Position numbers and translations under genes: made by a program. A stretch of DNA of 64,000 nt from Burkholderia sp. MS389 (GTDB taxonomy: Bacteria; Pseudomonadota; Gammaproteobacteria; Burkholderiales; Burkholderiaceae): the NCBI RefSeq assembly GCF_016899425.1, contig NZ_CP045994.1, forward strand, positions 1,736,001-1,800,000. The letters run 5' to 3'. The notes below the pieces were generated by a model. It searched no databases. It was not told where the DNA came from and saw only the letters and a program-made list of their open reading frames with translations. Below are positions 11,548 to 21,122 of the stretch, in pieces. The first letter of the stretch is position 1, and each line of letters begins with the position of its first letter.

Positions 11548-11829
11548 GGCCGGATCCCCGGTCTCGCGTTTTCGGTTCCCCACGCGCCCGGTCCGTCGCA
11601 CGAGACGGCCGGGTGCGCTGCATTGGCGCGCCGACGCGCGTTCGCCCCCGTTTTCGCTCCGACCCGAATTGCGTCGATTATTCAGTCTTATTCAATAAAC
11701 AGACGAATAATGCGAAATAAACACGGCAAAACCATCAAGTTATGCGCCGCGCGGTCGTAAATGCACCGAGTGAAGCAATGCTTCGAGCCAACGGGCCGGG
11801 CCCGTTCATGACGACGCAACACAGGGTGG

Positions 11830-13611
11830 ATGATGGTGTTCAGGAACCTGACGATTCGTGCGCGCATCGGTTTGACGATGGCGTTTCTGGCGGTACTGCT
11901 GGCTGTCACCGGCGTGCTTGGTCTGCACGGGATGACGCGTTCGAACGAGTCGACGCGCGAGATTTACACGAACCAGATGCCGAGCGCGGTCGACGTCGCG
12001 GTCTCGGAAATGTTCGCCGCACGCGAGCGCCTCGCACTCGACCGTGCGGCGCTGCTGGCCGGCACGCCGGACTCGGCGGCGGCCATCGAGCGCAGCCGCG
12101 CGATGCGCACGCAGTCGGACGCGTGGTGGCAGAAATACCTTGCGCTGCCGCGCGACGCCGACGAGGACCGGCTCGCACAGGACGTCGCCGCCCGGCGCAA
12201 GGTGCTGCAGGCCAGTTGCGACGCGTTCGCGAGTGCGGTCGCGGCCGGCGATCATGACCGGATCGGCGACGGCGCGAAGCAGCTTCAGGCGCGCTATACC
12301 GAGCTGGCCGCGGCCGGCGAAGCGCTGCGCAACTTCCAGTTCACCAATGCGCAGGCGCACTTCGATCAGGCGGAATCGGTGTTCGAGACGATGCGCGTGC
12401 TGTCGATCGTCGTGCTGTTGGCCGGCATCGGCGCCGCGGTGCTGTCGTGGCTGACGCTGAGCCGCGCGATCGGCCGCCCGATCGCCGACGCGCTGTCGCA
12501 TTTCGACGCGATCGCCGCGGGCGACCTGCGCCGGCCGATCGTCGTGGACCGGCGCGACGAGATGGGCCAGATGCTGGAGGGCCTCGCGAGGATGCAGCGC
12601 GGGCTCGTCGACACGGTGCGCACCGTGCGCGGCGGCAGCGAGTCGATCGCGACCGCGGCCCGCCAGATCGCGGCCGGCAACATCGACCTGTCGTCGCGTA
12701 CCGAGGAACAGGCCGCCGCGCTGCAGGAAACCGCGTCGAGCATGGAGCAACTGACCGGCACCGTGAAGCAGAACGCGGACAATGCGCGTCAGGCAAGCTC
12801 GCTGGCCGCGAATGCGTCCGAGATTGCAAACAAGGGCAATACGGTGGTCGGCCAGGTGGTCGGCACGATGGGCGAAATCAACGACAGCTCGGCGAAAATC
12901 GCGGACATCATCGCGATCATCGAGGGAATCGCGTTCCAGACCAACATTCTTGCGCTGAATGCGGCCGTCGAAGCCGCGCGGGCCGGCGAGGAAGGCCGAG
13001 GCTTCGCGGTTGTCGCCGGCGAAGTGCGCAGCCTCGCGCAGCGTTCGTCGAGCGCGGCGAAGGAAATCAAGGCGCTGATCGACGCGTCGGTGGAGCGGAT
13101 CCGGACCGGCTCGACGCTGGTCGACGAAGCCGGGCGCACGATGAGCGACGTGATCAGCGCGGTTCAGCGCGTGACGGACATCATGGGCGAGATCGCGGCG
13201 GCGTCCGAGGAGCAAAGCGGCGGGATCGACCAGGTGGCGCGCGCGGTCACGCAGATGGACGAGGTCACGCAGCAGAATGCCGCACTCGTCGAGGAAGCCG
13301 CGGCTGCCGCGCAGTCGCTCGAAGAACAGGCGGCCCGCCTGCGCGAAACGGCGGCGGTATTCCAGCTCGACGACGGAGCGGCACGCGCGGGCGCCGTCGT
13401 TGCGGTGGCGGCGCGTCCTGCTCCGCGTGCGCCTTCCGCTCCGGCGGCGGCCCCCGCACCGGCTGCCGCGCGCGTCGAACGCGACGCCGCGCCGAAACGT
13501 GCGGCCGCTGCAGCGACGGCGCCGGCGCGCAAGCCTGCCGCCGTCTCGGCTGCGCCCGCGCCCGCGCCGGCCGCCGCGACCGTCGGCGGCGACGACTGGG
13601 AGACGTTCTGA
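11830..13611 (+). CDS. Methyl-accepting chemotaxis protein with C-terminal CheR-tether motif
   Basis: Transmembrane chemoreceptor, 593 aa. TM1 spans about 13-33. A helical periplasmic sensor follows (four-helix-bundle type, including the T-N-Q-M-P segment near 43-47), with TM2 at about 190-210 and HAMP at about 211-263. The cytoplasmic signalling coiled coil has the highly conserved hairpin tip ([15 protein letters not shown] near 372-386). The last 80 residues are an Ala/Pro-rich flexible tail ending in D-W-E-T-F, close to the N-W-E-(T/S)-F pentapeptide that tethers CheR/CheB in Tsr/Tar. The ligand is unknown. No che genes are adjacent, so it is an orphan receptor. The ATG at 11833 is an equally possible start. 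Confidence 0.9.
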   Translation: MMVFRNLTIRARIGLTMAFLAVLLAVTGVLGLHGMTRSNESTREIYTNQMPSAVDVAVSEMFAARERLALDRAALLAGTPDSAAAIERSRAMRTQSDAWWQKYLALPRDADEDRLAQDVAARRKVLQASCDAFASAVAAGDHDRIGDGAKQLQARYTELAAAGEALRNFQFTNAQAHFDQAESVFETMRVLSIVVLLAGIGAAVLSWLTLSRAIGRPIADALSHFDAIAAGDLRRPIVVDRRDEMGQMLEGLARMQRGLVDTVRTVRGGSESIATAARQIAAGNIDLSSRTEEQAAALQETASSMEQLTGTVKQNADNARQASSLAANASEIANKGNTVVGQVVGTMGEINDSSAKIADIIAIIEGIAFQTNILALNAAVEAARAGEEGRGFAVVAGEVRSLAQRSSSAAKEIKALIDASVERIRTGSTLVDEAGRTMSDVISAVQRVTDIMGEIAAASEEQSGGIDQVARAVTQMDEVTQQNAALVEEAAAAAQSLEEQAARLRETAAVFQLDDGAARAGAVVAVAARPAPRAPSAPAAAPAPAAARVERDAAPKRAAAAATAPARKPAAVSAAPAPAPAAATVGGDDWETF

Positions 13612-13651
13612 TCGGCGCGCGCCGCGTATCGATCCCCATTTGGTGACCAAC

Positions 13652-13682
13652 GACGCCCGCGATTGCGGGCGTCGTCGTTTCT
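13652..13682 (+). terminator. Intrinsic terminator after the chemoreceptor gene
   Basis: GACGCCCGC (13652-13660) and GCGGGCGTC (13665-13673) form a 9-bp stem with a GATT loop, followed by a short T-rich stretch ending in GTTT. Confidence 0.7.
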
Positions 13683-14159
13683 GCGACAGTTGAATGTGAC
13701 AGCGTGGACGATCGGTCGTGCATCGGCACGTGCGTTGCGCATCGTGCACCGACGGACCCTCGGCGATGCGCTGCATGCGCGTCATGTTCCCCCGTTCGTC
13801 GTACGGGTATGTCCGTAAGGGACTGCGAAAAAAATCTGTAACGGTGCGCGCGGCGTGTCATCGCACGCGACCGCTCGAACGTATAGGAATGAAGGGAGAG
13901 GCGACGACGTCGGAGGTGTCCAACGCACGAGACGTTTCGATGTTCGACGAGACGCGGCGGATGCAGTTTCTGCGGCTCGGGAGGTCGATTGTAAAACGAC
14001 GAAATGCGTTGTCCAAGCGGTGTTGTCGAGAATGACGAACTTCATACGAAGAGTTCGTGAAAAAAAATAAGAAAGGGTTTAGGATGAATTCGAACGCGCT
14101 TGCTTCTGCGCAGTCAGACGAAGGCAGGCACGTCTTCAGACTCAGGCGAGGGAGGTAGC
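13683..14159 (+). other. Intergenic region ahead of prkA
   Basis: About 480 bases without a convincing gene. It is less GC-rich than its surroundings. An inverted repeat, ACGAACT (14035-14041) with AGTTCGT (14052-14058), is followed by an A-rich stretch, probably part of the prkA promoter or leader. A strong GGGAGG lies just before the prkA ATG. Short open frames here have no codon-usage or motif support. Confidence 0.5.
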
Positions 14160-16082
14160 ATGGATATTTACAGCAGCTTCGCGAACCGCTTCGAAAAAAC
14201 GCGAGAGGAAGAGCTCTCGCTGGAGGAGTATCTCGCGCTCTGCAAGAACGATCCATCCGCGTACGCGACGGCTGGTGAACGCATGCTGGAAGCAATCGGG
14301 GAACCTGAACAGATCGATACCCGCAACGATCCGCGCCTGTCGCGGATCTTCGCGAACAAGGTCATCAAGGTGTATCCGGCATTCCGTGAGTTCTACGGAA
14401 TGGAGGAGGTGATCGAGCAGGTGGTCGCATACTTCCGCCACGCTGCGCAAGGTCTTGAAGAGAAGAAGCAGATTCTCTATCTGCTGGGCCCGGTGGGCGG
14501 CGGCAAGTCGTCGATCGCCGAGCGCCTGAAGCAACTGATGGAGCGCGTGCCGTTCTATGCACTGAAGGGCTCGCCCGTCAACGAATCGCCGCTCGGGCTG
14601 TTCGACTACGACGAGGATGGTCCGATCCTCGAGGAACAGTACGGCATTCCGCGCCGCTACCTGAAAAGCATCCTGAGTCCGTGGGCCGTCAAGCGCCTGC
14701 ACGAATACAACGGCGACATCCGCCAGTTCCGCGTGGTGCGCCGCTATCCGTCGATCCTGCGGCAGGTCGGCATCGCGAAGACCGAGCCGGGCGACGAGAA
14801 CAACCAGGACATCTCGTCGCTGGTCGGCAAGGTCGATATCCGCAAGCTCGAACAGTACGCGCAGGACGATGCCGATGCGTACAGCTACTCGGGCGGCCTG
14901 TGCCTCGCGAACCAGGGCCTGCTCGAATTCGTCGAAATGTTCAAGGCGCCGATCAAGGTGCTGCACCCGCTGCTGACCGCCACGCAGGAAGGCAACTTCA
15001 AGGGCACCGAAGGTTTCGGCGCGATTCCGTTCGACGGCGTGATTCTTGCGCACTCGAACGAATCGGAGTGGAAGGCCTTCCGCAACAACCGCAACAACGA
15101 GGCACTGCTCGACCGGATCTTCGTCGTGAAGGTGCCGTACTGCCTGCGCGTGTCGGAAGAGATCAAGATCTACGAGAAGCTGATCCGAAATTCGTCGCTG
15201 GCCGAGGCCGTATGCGCGCCGGGCACGCTGAAGATGATGTCGCAGTTCTCGGTGCTGTCGCGCCTGCACGAGCCGGAGAATTCGAGCCTGTTCTCGAAGA
15301 TGCAGGTGTACGACGGCGAAAACCTGAAGGACACCGATCCAAAGGCGAAGTCGTACCAGGAGTATCGCGACTACGCGGGCGTGGACGAAGGGATGACCGG
15401 CGTGTCGACACGGTTCGCGTTCAAGATCCTGTCTCGTGTGTTCAACTTCGATACGAGCGAGGTCGCGGCGAACCCGGTGCATTTGATGTACGTGCTCGAG
15501 CAGCAGATCGAACGCGAGCAGTTCCCGCCGGAAACCGAGCAGAAGTATCTGTCGTTCGTGAAGGACGTGCTCGCGTCGCGCTACGCGGAGTTCATCGGCA
15601 AGGAGATCCAGACCGCGTATCTCGAGTCGTATTCGGAGTACGGTCAGAACATCTTCGATCGCTACGTCACGTATGCGGACTTCTGGATCCAGGATCAGGA
15701 ATTCCGCGATCACGACACGGGCGAGAGCTTCGACCGCGCCGCGCTGAACGCGGAACTGGAGAAGATCGAGAAGCCGGCCGGGATCAGCAATCCGAAGGAT
15801 TTCCGCAACGAGATCGTGAACTTCGTGTTGCGTGCGCGGGCGGCGAACGCCGGCAAGAATCCCGTGTGGACGAGCTACGAGAAGTTGCGCGTCGTGATCG
15901 AGAAGAAGATGTTCTCGAACACCGAAGAACTGTTGCCGGTCATTTCATTCAACGCCAAGGGTTCGGCGGAGGAGCAGCGCAAGCATGAGGACTTTGTGAA
16001 CCGGATGGTCGCGAAGGGCTATACGCCGAAGCAGGTGAGGCTGCTTTGCGACTGGTACCTGCGCGTGCGCAAGTCGTCATGA
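14160..16082 (+). CDS. prkA: PrkA-family serine protein kinase (YeaG-like)
   Basis: AAA+-related Ser/Thr kinase of the PrkA/YeaG family, 640 aa, the expected family length. An N-terminal AAA domain carries Walker A G-P-V-G-G-G-K-S-S near residues 111-119. The C-terminal PrkA domain follows from roughly residue 390. In E. coli the YeaG/YeaH pair is induced by starvation and sigma-S and affects nitrogen-starvation responses; family members are tied to sporulation or stationary phase elsewhere. The ATG at 14160 follows an excellent GGGAGG. The frame stays open 60 bases upstream, but that adds non-conserved residues. It leads the prkA-yeaH-spoVR cluster. Confidence 0.92.
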   Translation: MDIYSSFANRFEKTREEELSLEEYLALCKNDPSAYATAGERMLEAIGEPEQIDTRNDPRLSRIFANKVIKVYPAFREFYGMEEVIEQVVAYFRHAAQGLEEKKQILYLLGPVGGGKSSIAERLKQLMERVPFYALKGSPVNESPLGLFDYDEDGPILEEQYGIPRRYLKSILSPWAVKRLHEYNGDIRQFRVVRRYPSILRQVGIAKTEPGDENNQDISSLVGKVDIRKLEQYAQDDADAYSYSGGLCLANQGLLEFVEMFKAPIKVLHPLLTATQEGNFKGTEGFGAIPFDGVILAHSNESEWKAFRNNRNNEALLDRIFVVKVPYCLRVSEEIKIYEKLIRNSSLAEAVCAPGTLKMMSQFSVLSRLHEPENSSLFSKMQVYDGENLKDTDPKAKSYQEYRDYAGVDEGMTGVSTRFAFKILSRVFNFDTSEVAANPVHLMYVLEQQIEREQFPPETEQKYLSFVKDVLASRYAEFIGKEIQTAYLESYSEYGQNIFDRYVTYADFWIQDQEFRDHDTGESFDRAALNAELEKIEKPAGISNPKDFRNEIVNFVLRARAANAGKNPVWTSYEKLRVVIEKKMFSNTEELLPVISFNAKGSAEEQRKHEDFVNRMVAKGYTPKQVRLLCDWYLRVRKSS

Positions 16083-16095
16083 CGCGCGCGGTATC

Positions 16096-16127
16096 GCGCC
16101 CGTACGGCGAGTCCGTACGGGCGCTTT
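16096..16127 (+). terminator. Hairpin between prkA and yeaH
   Basis: GCGCCCGTACGG (16096-16107) and CCGTACGGGCGC (16113-16124) form a perfect 12-bp stem with a 5-base loop, followed by only TTTC. It probably attenuates rather than blocks, since yeaH and spoVR lie downstream with no clear promoter of their own. Confidence 0.6.
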
Positions 16128-16207
16128 CAGAGGCGCCGCCCGCATGACGGCAGACGGCATGCGCGGCGAGTGCCCCGGCAGATCGACTTTCGAGCGGGAG
16201 ACCGGGA

Positions 16208-17476
16208 GTGCTTCATCAAATCATCGACCGCAGGCTGGCCGGCAAGAACAAGAGCATCGCCAATCGCGAACGCTTTCTGCGTCGCGTCAAGAACTACATT
16301 CGTCGTGCCGTGTCCGACGCGGTGCGCGACCGTAGCATCAAGGATATCCAGAGCACGCAGAGCATCACGATCCCGCGCAAGGACATCGCGGAGCCGAATT
16401 TCCGGCACGCGCCGGGCGGGCGTCGCGAATATGTGCACCCGGGTAATGAAGACTACGTGCGCGGCGACAAGATTCCGCGTCCGCAGGGCGGCTCGGGCGG
16501 CGGCGGCAGTCAGGCGAGCAACGAGGGCGAAGGGCAGGACGACTTCGTGTTCGAGCTGTCGCGCGACGAATTCATGCAGTACTTCTTCGACGATCTCGAA
16601 CTGCCGCGCCTCGTGAAGACGCACCTGCTGACGGTGCCGAGCTGGAAGAACGTGCGCGCGGGCTGGTCGGCGGAAGGTACGCCGAACAACATCGACGTCG
16701 TGCGTTCGCTGCGCAGCGCGCTCGGCCGGCGCATCGCGCTCGGCTCGCCGCTCGTCAACGAGCTGCGCGAACTCGAGGCGCAGCTGGAGGCGCTGAAGAG
16801 CGACCCCGAAGACCGCCGCGCGGAAATCGCGACGCTCGAGGCCGAGATTCATCACCTGAAAGGGCGCATCTGGCGGATTCCGTTCATCGATCCGTTCGAC
16901 CTGCGCTACATCAACCGAGTGAAGCAGCCGCAACCGTCGAGCCAGGCCGTGATGTTCTGCCTGATGGACGTGTCGGGCTCGATGGACGAGCAGCGCAAGG
17001 ATCTCGCGAAGCGCTTCTTCATCCTGCTTTACCTGTTCCTCAAGCGCAACTACGAGCGCATCGAAGTCGTGTTCATCCGCCACCACACGCGCGCCGAGGA
17101 AGTCGACGAGGACACCTTCTTCCATTCGACCGAAAGCGGCGGCACGGTCGTGTCGAGCGCGCTCGAACTGATGCGCAAGGTGATGGACGAGCGCTACTCG
17201 CCGACCGAGTGGAACATCTACGGCGCGCAGGCATCCGACGGCGACAACTGGACTGACGATTCGCCCAAGTGTCGCAAAATCCTGGAAGAGGATATCCTCA
17301 CCAAGACGCGTTACTTCGCGTATATCCAGGTCGCGCCGGAAGAGCAGAATCTGTGGCTGGAATACGCGCAACTGGCCCTGTCGCAACCGCATCTCGCGAT
17401 GAAAAAAGTGGAATCGGCTGCGGACATTTACCCGGTGTTTCGCGAATTGTTCGAAAAGCAGGTGGAAATGTCATGA
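16208..17476 (+). CDS. yeaH: UPF0229/DUF444 family protein YeaH with von Willebrand A-like domain
   Basis: Partner of the PrkA kinase in many proteobacteria; biochemical role not established. The 422-aa protein has a basic helical N terminus (R-R-L-A-G-K-N-K-S), a Gly/Ser-rich linker near 95-110, a coiled-coil-like acidic segment near 180-210, and a C-terminal vWA domain whose MIDAS motif D-V-S-G-S-M-D lies near residues 254-260. The start is GTG at 16208 with GGGAG seven bases upstream (16196-16200), matching the family start (M-L-H-Q-I-I-D-R-R). The stop overlaps a possible ATG of the next gene (ATGA at 17473). Confidence 0.9.
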   Translation: MLHQIIDRRLAGKNKSIANRERFLRRVKNYIRRAVSDAVRDRSIKDIQSTQSITIPRKDIAEPNFRHAPGGRREYVHPGNEDYVRGDKIPRPQGGSGGGGSQASNEGEGQDDFVFELSRDEFMQYFFDDLELPRLVKTHLLTVPSWKNVRAGWSAEGTPNNIDVVRSLRSALGRRIALGSPLVNELRELEAQLEALKSDPEDRRAEIATLEAEIHHLKGRIWRIPFIDPFDLRYINRVKQPQPSSQAVMFCLMDVSGSMDEQRKDLAKRFFILLYLFLKRNYERIEVVFIRHHTRAEEVDEDTFFHSTESGGTVVSSALELMRKVMDERYSPTEWNIYGAQASDGDNWTDDSPKCRKILEEDILTKTRYFAYIQVAPEEQNLWLEYAQLALSQPHLAMKKVESAADIYPVFRELFEKQVEMS

Positions 17477-17628
17477 CGACCCGCCATCTGCACAACGAGT
17501 CGCGCGGCTACGAGCCGCGCCCTTCCGGCGACGATACGGCCGGCCCTGCCGCACCGCAGCAACGCGCGCAGGCCGAACCGCCGCCGCCGGCCGCCGACTT
17601 GCCCGGTTCCGGGCAAAAGGAAGCGCGT

Positions 17629-19152
17629 ATGAACGTGGCCGAACGCAAGCCGTTGCCGTGCCCGTCCGACTGGACGTTCGAATTGCTCGAGGAATACGAC
17701 ACGCACATCTCGCAGGTCGCCGAACAATACGAGCTCGACATCTACCCGATCCAGCTCGAACTGATCAGCGCCGAGCAGATGATGGATGCGTATGCGTCGG
17801 TCGGGATGCCCGTCAACTACCGTCACTGGTCGTTCGGCAAGCACTTCCTCGCGACCGAGAAGAGCTACCGCCGCGGCCAGATGGGCCTGGCCTACGAAAT
17901 CGTCATCAATTCGAACCCGTGCATCGCGTATCTGATGGAAGAGAACACGATGACGATGCAGGCGCTCGTCATCGCGCACGCGGCGTACGGGCACAATTCG
18001 TTCTTCAAGGGCAATTACCTGTTCCGGCTGTGGACCGACGCGCACGCGATCATCGATTATCTCGTGTACGCGAAGAACTACGTCGCGGAATGCGAGGAGC
18101 GCTACGGCCTCGATCGCGTCGAGGAACTGCTCGACTCGTGCCACGCGCTGATGAATTACGGCGTCGACCGCTACAAGCGGCCGCAGAAACCGTCGCTGTC
18201 GAAGGAGGCGGCGCTGCGGCGCGAGCGCGAGGCGTACCTGCAGTCGCAGGTCAACGAGCTGTGGCGTACGCTGCCGGGCAAGAAACCGGAGCTGACGGAG
18301 GAGCAGGACGACCGCTATCCGTCCGAGCCGCAGGAGAACCTGTTGTATTTCGCGGAGAAGAATGCCCCGCTGCTCGAACCGTGGGAGCGGGAAGTGATCC
18401 GCATCGTGCGCAAGATCGGCCAGTATTTCTATCCGCAGCGGCAGACGCAGGTGATGAACGAAGGCTGGGCGACGTTCTGGCACTACACGTTGCTCAATAC
18501 GCTGTACAACCAGGGGAAGCTGGAAGACGGCTTCATGATGGAGTTCCTGCATTCGCACAGCAACGTGGTCTACCAGCCGCCCGTCACGAAGCCGTACTAC
18601 AGCGGGATCAACCCGTATGCGCTCGGTTTCTCGATGATGAGTGACATCCGACGGATCTGCGAAGCGCCGACGGAGGAAGACTACAAGTGGTTTCCGGAGA
18701 TCGCGGGCACGCCGTGGCTGCCGGCGATGCACTACGCGATGCGCAACTTCAAGGACGAGAGCTTCATCGCGCAGTACCTGTCGCCGAACCTGATCCGCGA
18801 GATGCGGCTCTTCTCGGTGCTCGACGACGACATGCGCGATTCGCTCGAGGTATCGGCGATCCACGACGATTCCGGTTACCAGTACGTGCGGCAGGCGTTG
18901 TCGCGGCAGTACGACATCCATCACCGCGAGCCGAACATCCAGGTGTGGGCCGTCAATACGCGCGGCGACCGCAGCCTCACGCTGCGCCACTTCATGACCG
19001 ACAACCGCCACCTGTCCAACGACAGCGACGAAGTGCTCAAGCACATGGCGCGGCTCTGGCAGTTCGACGTGTACCTGGAAAGCGTCGACGAGGCCGGCAC
19101 CGTGCGCAAGCGCTACGAGTGCCGCTACGTGCCGCCGGAAGTGCGCGTGTGA
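17629..19152 (+). CDS. spoVR: SpoVR family protein (YcgB-like)
   Basis: Member of the SpoVR/YcgB family, which co-occurs with PrkA and YeaH; molecular function unknown. From ATG 17629 the protein is 507 aa, the usual family length, and begins just before the conserved W-T-F-E-L-L-E-E-Y-D-T-H segment; AAGGA lies 7 bases upstream. An in-frame ATG at 17473 overlaps the yeaH stop and would add a 52-residue Pro/Ala-rich extension with no expected homology. Conserved features include N-E-G-W-A-T-F-W-H-Y near residues 279-288, a histidine-rich stretch suggestive of metal binding (inference), and L-H-S-H-S-N-V-V-Y-Q-P-P. It closes the cluster and is followed by a terminator. Confidence 0.9.
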   Translation: MNVAERKPLPCPSDWTFELLEEYDTHISQVAEQYELDIYPIQLELISAEQMMDAYASVGMPVNYRHWSFGKHFLATEKSYRRGQMGLAYEIVINSNPCIAYLMEENTMTMQALVIAHAAYGHNSFFKGNYLFRLWTDAHAIIDYLVYAKNYVAECEERYGLDRVEELLDSCHALMNYGVDRYKRPQKPSLSKEAALRREREAYLQSQVNELWRTLPGKKPELTEEQDDRYPSEPQENLLYFAEKNAPLLEPWEREVIRIVRKIGQYFYPQRQTQVMNEGWATFWHYTLLNTLYNQGKLEDGFMMEFLHSHSNVVYQPPVTKPYYSGINPYALGFSMMSDIRRICEAPTEEDYKWFPEIAGTPWLPAMHYAMRNFKDESFIAQYLSPNLIREMRLFSVLDDDMRDSLEVSAIHDDSGYQYVRQALSRQYDIHHREPNIQVWAVNTRGDRSLTLRHFMTDNRHLSNDSDEVLKHMARLWQFDVYLESVDEAGTVRKRYECRYVPPEVRV

Positions 19153-19182
19153 TTGTCGCCGCAGTCGGAAATGTTTGCATCG

Positions 19183-19208
19183 AACGCCAGCCTTCGGGCT
19201 GGCGTTTT
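19183..19208 (+). terminator. Intrinsic terminator after spoVR
   Basis: AACGCCAGCC (19183-19192) pairs with GGCTGGCGTT (19197-19206) around a TTCG tetraloop, followed by TT. A compact rho-independent terminator 31 bases after the spoVR stop. Confidence 0.8.
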
Positions 19209-19389
19209 CATATGACGAACGCGTGGCGGGAGAAAATTTTTCTACATCCGGACGAACCCGGAGCGCTTGTTACTTTACATTTCGCTAAAATCCCGTAGCG
19301 CCGTGCGCCGGAACCGGTGCCACGTGCGACCGCACGCGGCGGCCCCCAGCCGTCTCGCCCAGAAAGCACTAAAAGGAACAGACCAACCC

Positions 19390-20694
19390 ATGGACGTCCA
19401 GACCGACCAAGCTGCGCTGTCCGCGCATGACACCCGGCGGCGCGTGTTCGCCATCGTCGGCGCCTCATCGGGCAACCTCGTCGAGTGGTTCGACTTCTAC
19501 ATCTACTCGTTCTGCGCGCTGTACTTCGCACCGGCGTTCTTCCCGAGCGGCAACACGACGACGCAGTTGCTGAACACGGCCGGCGTGTTCGCGGCTGGCT
19601 TCCTGATGCGTCCGATCGGCGGCTGGCTGTTCGGCCGCATCGCCGACCGTCACGGCCGTCGCGCGGCGATGATGATCTCGGTGCTGATGATGTGCGGCGG
19701 GTCGCTCGTGATCGCGGTGCTGCCGACCTATGCGCAGATCGGCGCGCTCGCGCCGGCGCTGCTGCTGGTCGCGCGCCTGTTCCAGGGCCTGTCGGTGGGC
19801 GGCGAGTACGGGACGAGCGCGACCTACATGAGTGAAGTCGCGCTGAAGGGCCGTCGCGGCTTCTTCGCGTCGTTCCAGTACGTGACGCTGATCGGCGGCC
19901 AGCTGTGCGCGCTGCTGGTACTCGTGATCCTGCAGCAGACGCTGTCCGCCGGCGAGCTGAAAGCATGGGGCTGGCGCATTCCGTTCGTGGTCGGCGCGGC
20001 GGCCGCGCTGATTTCGCTGTACCTGCGCAAGTCGCTCGACGAGACGTCGACGAGCGCATCGCGCGACAAGAAAGACGCCGGCACGATCCGCGGCGTGTGG
20101 CAGCACAAGGGCGCGTTCTTCACCGTGGTCGGCTTCACGGCCGGCGGCTCGCTGATCTTCTACACGTTCACGACGTACATGCAGAAGTACCTCGTGAACA
20201 CGGCCGGCATGCACGCGAAGACGGCCAGCAACGTGATGACCGTCGCGCTGCTCGTCTACATGCTGATGCAGCCGGTGTTCGGCGCGCTGTCGGACAAGAT
20301 CGGCCGCCGCACGTCGATGATCCTGTTCGGTTCGTTCGCGGTGATCGGCACGGTGCCGCTGATGCACGCGCTGAAGGACGTGACGAGCCCGGTGGCCGCA
20401 TTCGTGCTGATCACGGTGGCGCTGGCGATCGTCAGTTTCTACACGTCGATCAGCGGCCTCATCAAGGCCGAGATGTTCCCGCCGGAAGTGCGCGCGATGG
20501 GCGTCGGCCTGTCGTATGCGGTGGCGAACGCGATCTTCGGCGGCTCGGCCGAGTACGTTGCGCTGTGGTTCAAGTCGATCGGCAGCGAGGAAACCTTCTA
20601 CTGGTACGTGACCGTGCTGTGCGCGATCTCGCTGATCGTGTCGTGGCGGATGCGCGATCCGAGCAAGGAAGGGTATCTGCGTCACGAGCCGTGA
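19390..20694 (+). CDS. kgtP: KgtP-like MFS alpha-ketoglutarate (dicarboxylate) permease
   Basis: Proton-coupled importer of the metabolite:H+ symporter subfamily, probably for 2-oxoglutarate. The 434-aa protein has 12 predicted membrane spans. The N terminus carries the MHS hallmark [10 protein letters not shown] near residues 27-36. The MFS loop 2-3 motif ([10 protein letters not shown]) lies near 82-91, the loop 8-9 counterpart (D-K-I-G-R-R) near 303-308, and the family-typical [14 protein letters not shown] near 130-143. Length and motifs fit KgtP best, but related MHS transporters (proline/betaine, shikimate) share them. It is monocistronic, flanked by terminators. A TAAAAT at 19286-19291 may be its -10 box. 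Confidence 0.8.
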   Translation: MDVQTDQAALSAHDTRRRVFAIVGASSGNLVEWFDFYIYSFCALYFAPAFFPSGNTTTQLLNTAGVFAAGFLMRPIGGWLFGRIADRHGRRAAMMISVLMMCGGSLVIAVLPTYAQIGALAPALLLVARLFQGLSVGGEYGTSATYMSEVALKGRRGFFASFQYVTLIGGQLCALLVLVILQQTLSAGELKAWGWRIPFVVGAAAALISLYLRKSLDETSTSASRDKKDAGTIRGVWQHKGAFFTVVGFTAGGSLIFYTFTTYMQKYLVNTAGMHAKTASNVMTVALLVYMLMQPVFGALSDKIGRRTSMILFGSFAVIGTVPLMHALKDVTSPVAAFVLITVALAIVSFYTSISGLIKAEMFPPEVRAMGVGLSYAVANAIFGGSAEYVALWFKSIGSEETFYWYVTVLCAISLIVSWRMRDPSKEGYLRHEP

Positions 20695-20729
20695 TCGGGC
20701 TGCGCGTCGCGCGTACTTGCATGATGACG

Positions 20730-20761
20730 AACGTCCCGCCGGTTGGCGGGACGTTTTTTTT
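20730..20761 (+). terminator. Intrinsic terminator after kgtP
   Basis: AACGTCCCGCC (20730-20740) pairs perfectly with GGCGGGACGTT (20745-20755) around GGTT and runs into an 8-base T tract. Textbook rho-independent terminator. Confidence 0.92.
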
Positions 20762-20897
20762 GCGGCGTGCGATTCCGCACGCGCCGGCATGAGCGTGCCG
20801 CGTCATATCGATATGGAAATCGATTCGTTGTCCATGACGGGCGATTTCCTTAATCTGGCTGCGTAGTTCGTGTGACACCTCCTTGACTGGGATTCGC

Positions 20898-20927
20898 GCC
20901 CGCTGCTTGCAGCGGGCGTCTTTTTTT
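20898..20927 (+). terminator. Second intrinsic terminator downstream of kgtP
   Basis: GCCCGCTGC (20898-20906) pairs with GCAGCGGGC (20909-20917) and is followed by TC and seven Ts. No gene lies between the two terminators (20762-20897). It is either a back-up terminator or the end of a short unannotated transcript. Sequence 20928-21122 is the leader and promoter region of the next gene, with nothing else recognised. Confidence 0.85.
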
Positions 20928-21122
20928 GTGTGACCGCGTGCGTGACCGCAGCCCATGTGCCTCATCACGAAACCCGCAGAGCAAAGCACCATTTGTTGGT
21001 TCGAATTCGCCGCACGCGCTGATACGTTAGCGGCTTCGCGACGACACACTTCGTCGCGATGTGTTTCGAACCGTGCCGCCGCGCGATCCGCGGCGGCCTC
21101 CATAACAAATCAGGTCGTGCTC

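Noticed and set aside
13718-14070. Small open frames between the chemoreceptor terminator and prkA
   Set aside because: They overlap each other in several frames and lack RBS and family features; the region looks like promoter and leader.
19213-19299. 28-codon frame just after the spoVR terminator
   Set aside because: No RBS and it overlaps a likely promoter (TAAAAT at 19286-19291) for kgtP.
20789-20869. Short open frame from ATG 20789 (about 25 codons), and the opposite-strand frame preceded by AAGGAGG
   Set aside because: Too short, no RBS at a usable distance (the minus-strand GTG lies inside the AAGGAGG itself), and the minus-strand frame runs through a terminator stem.
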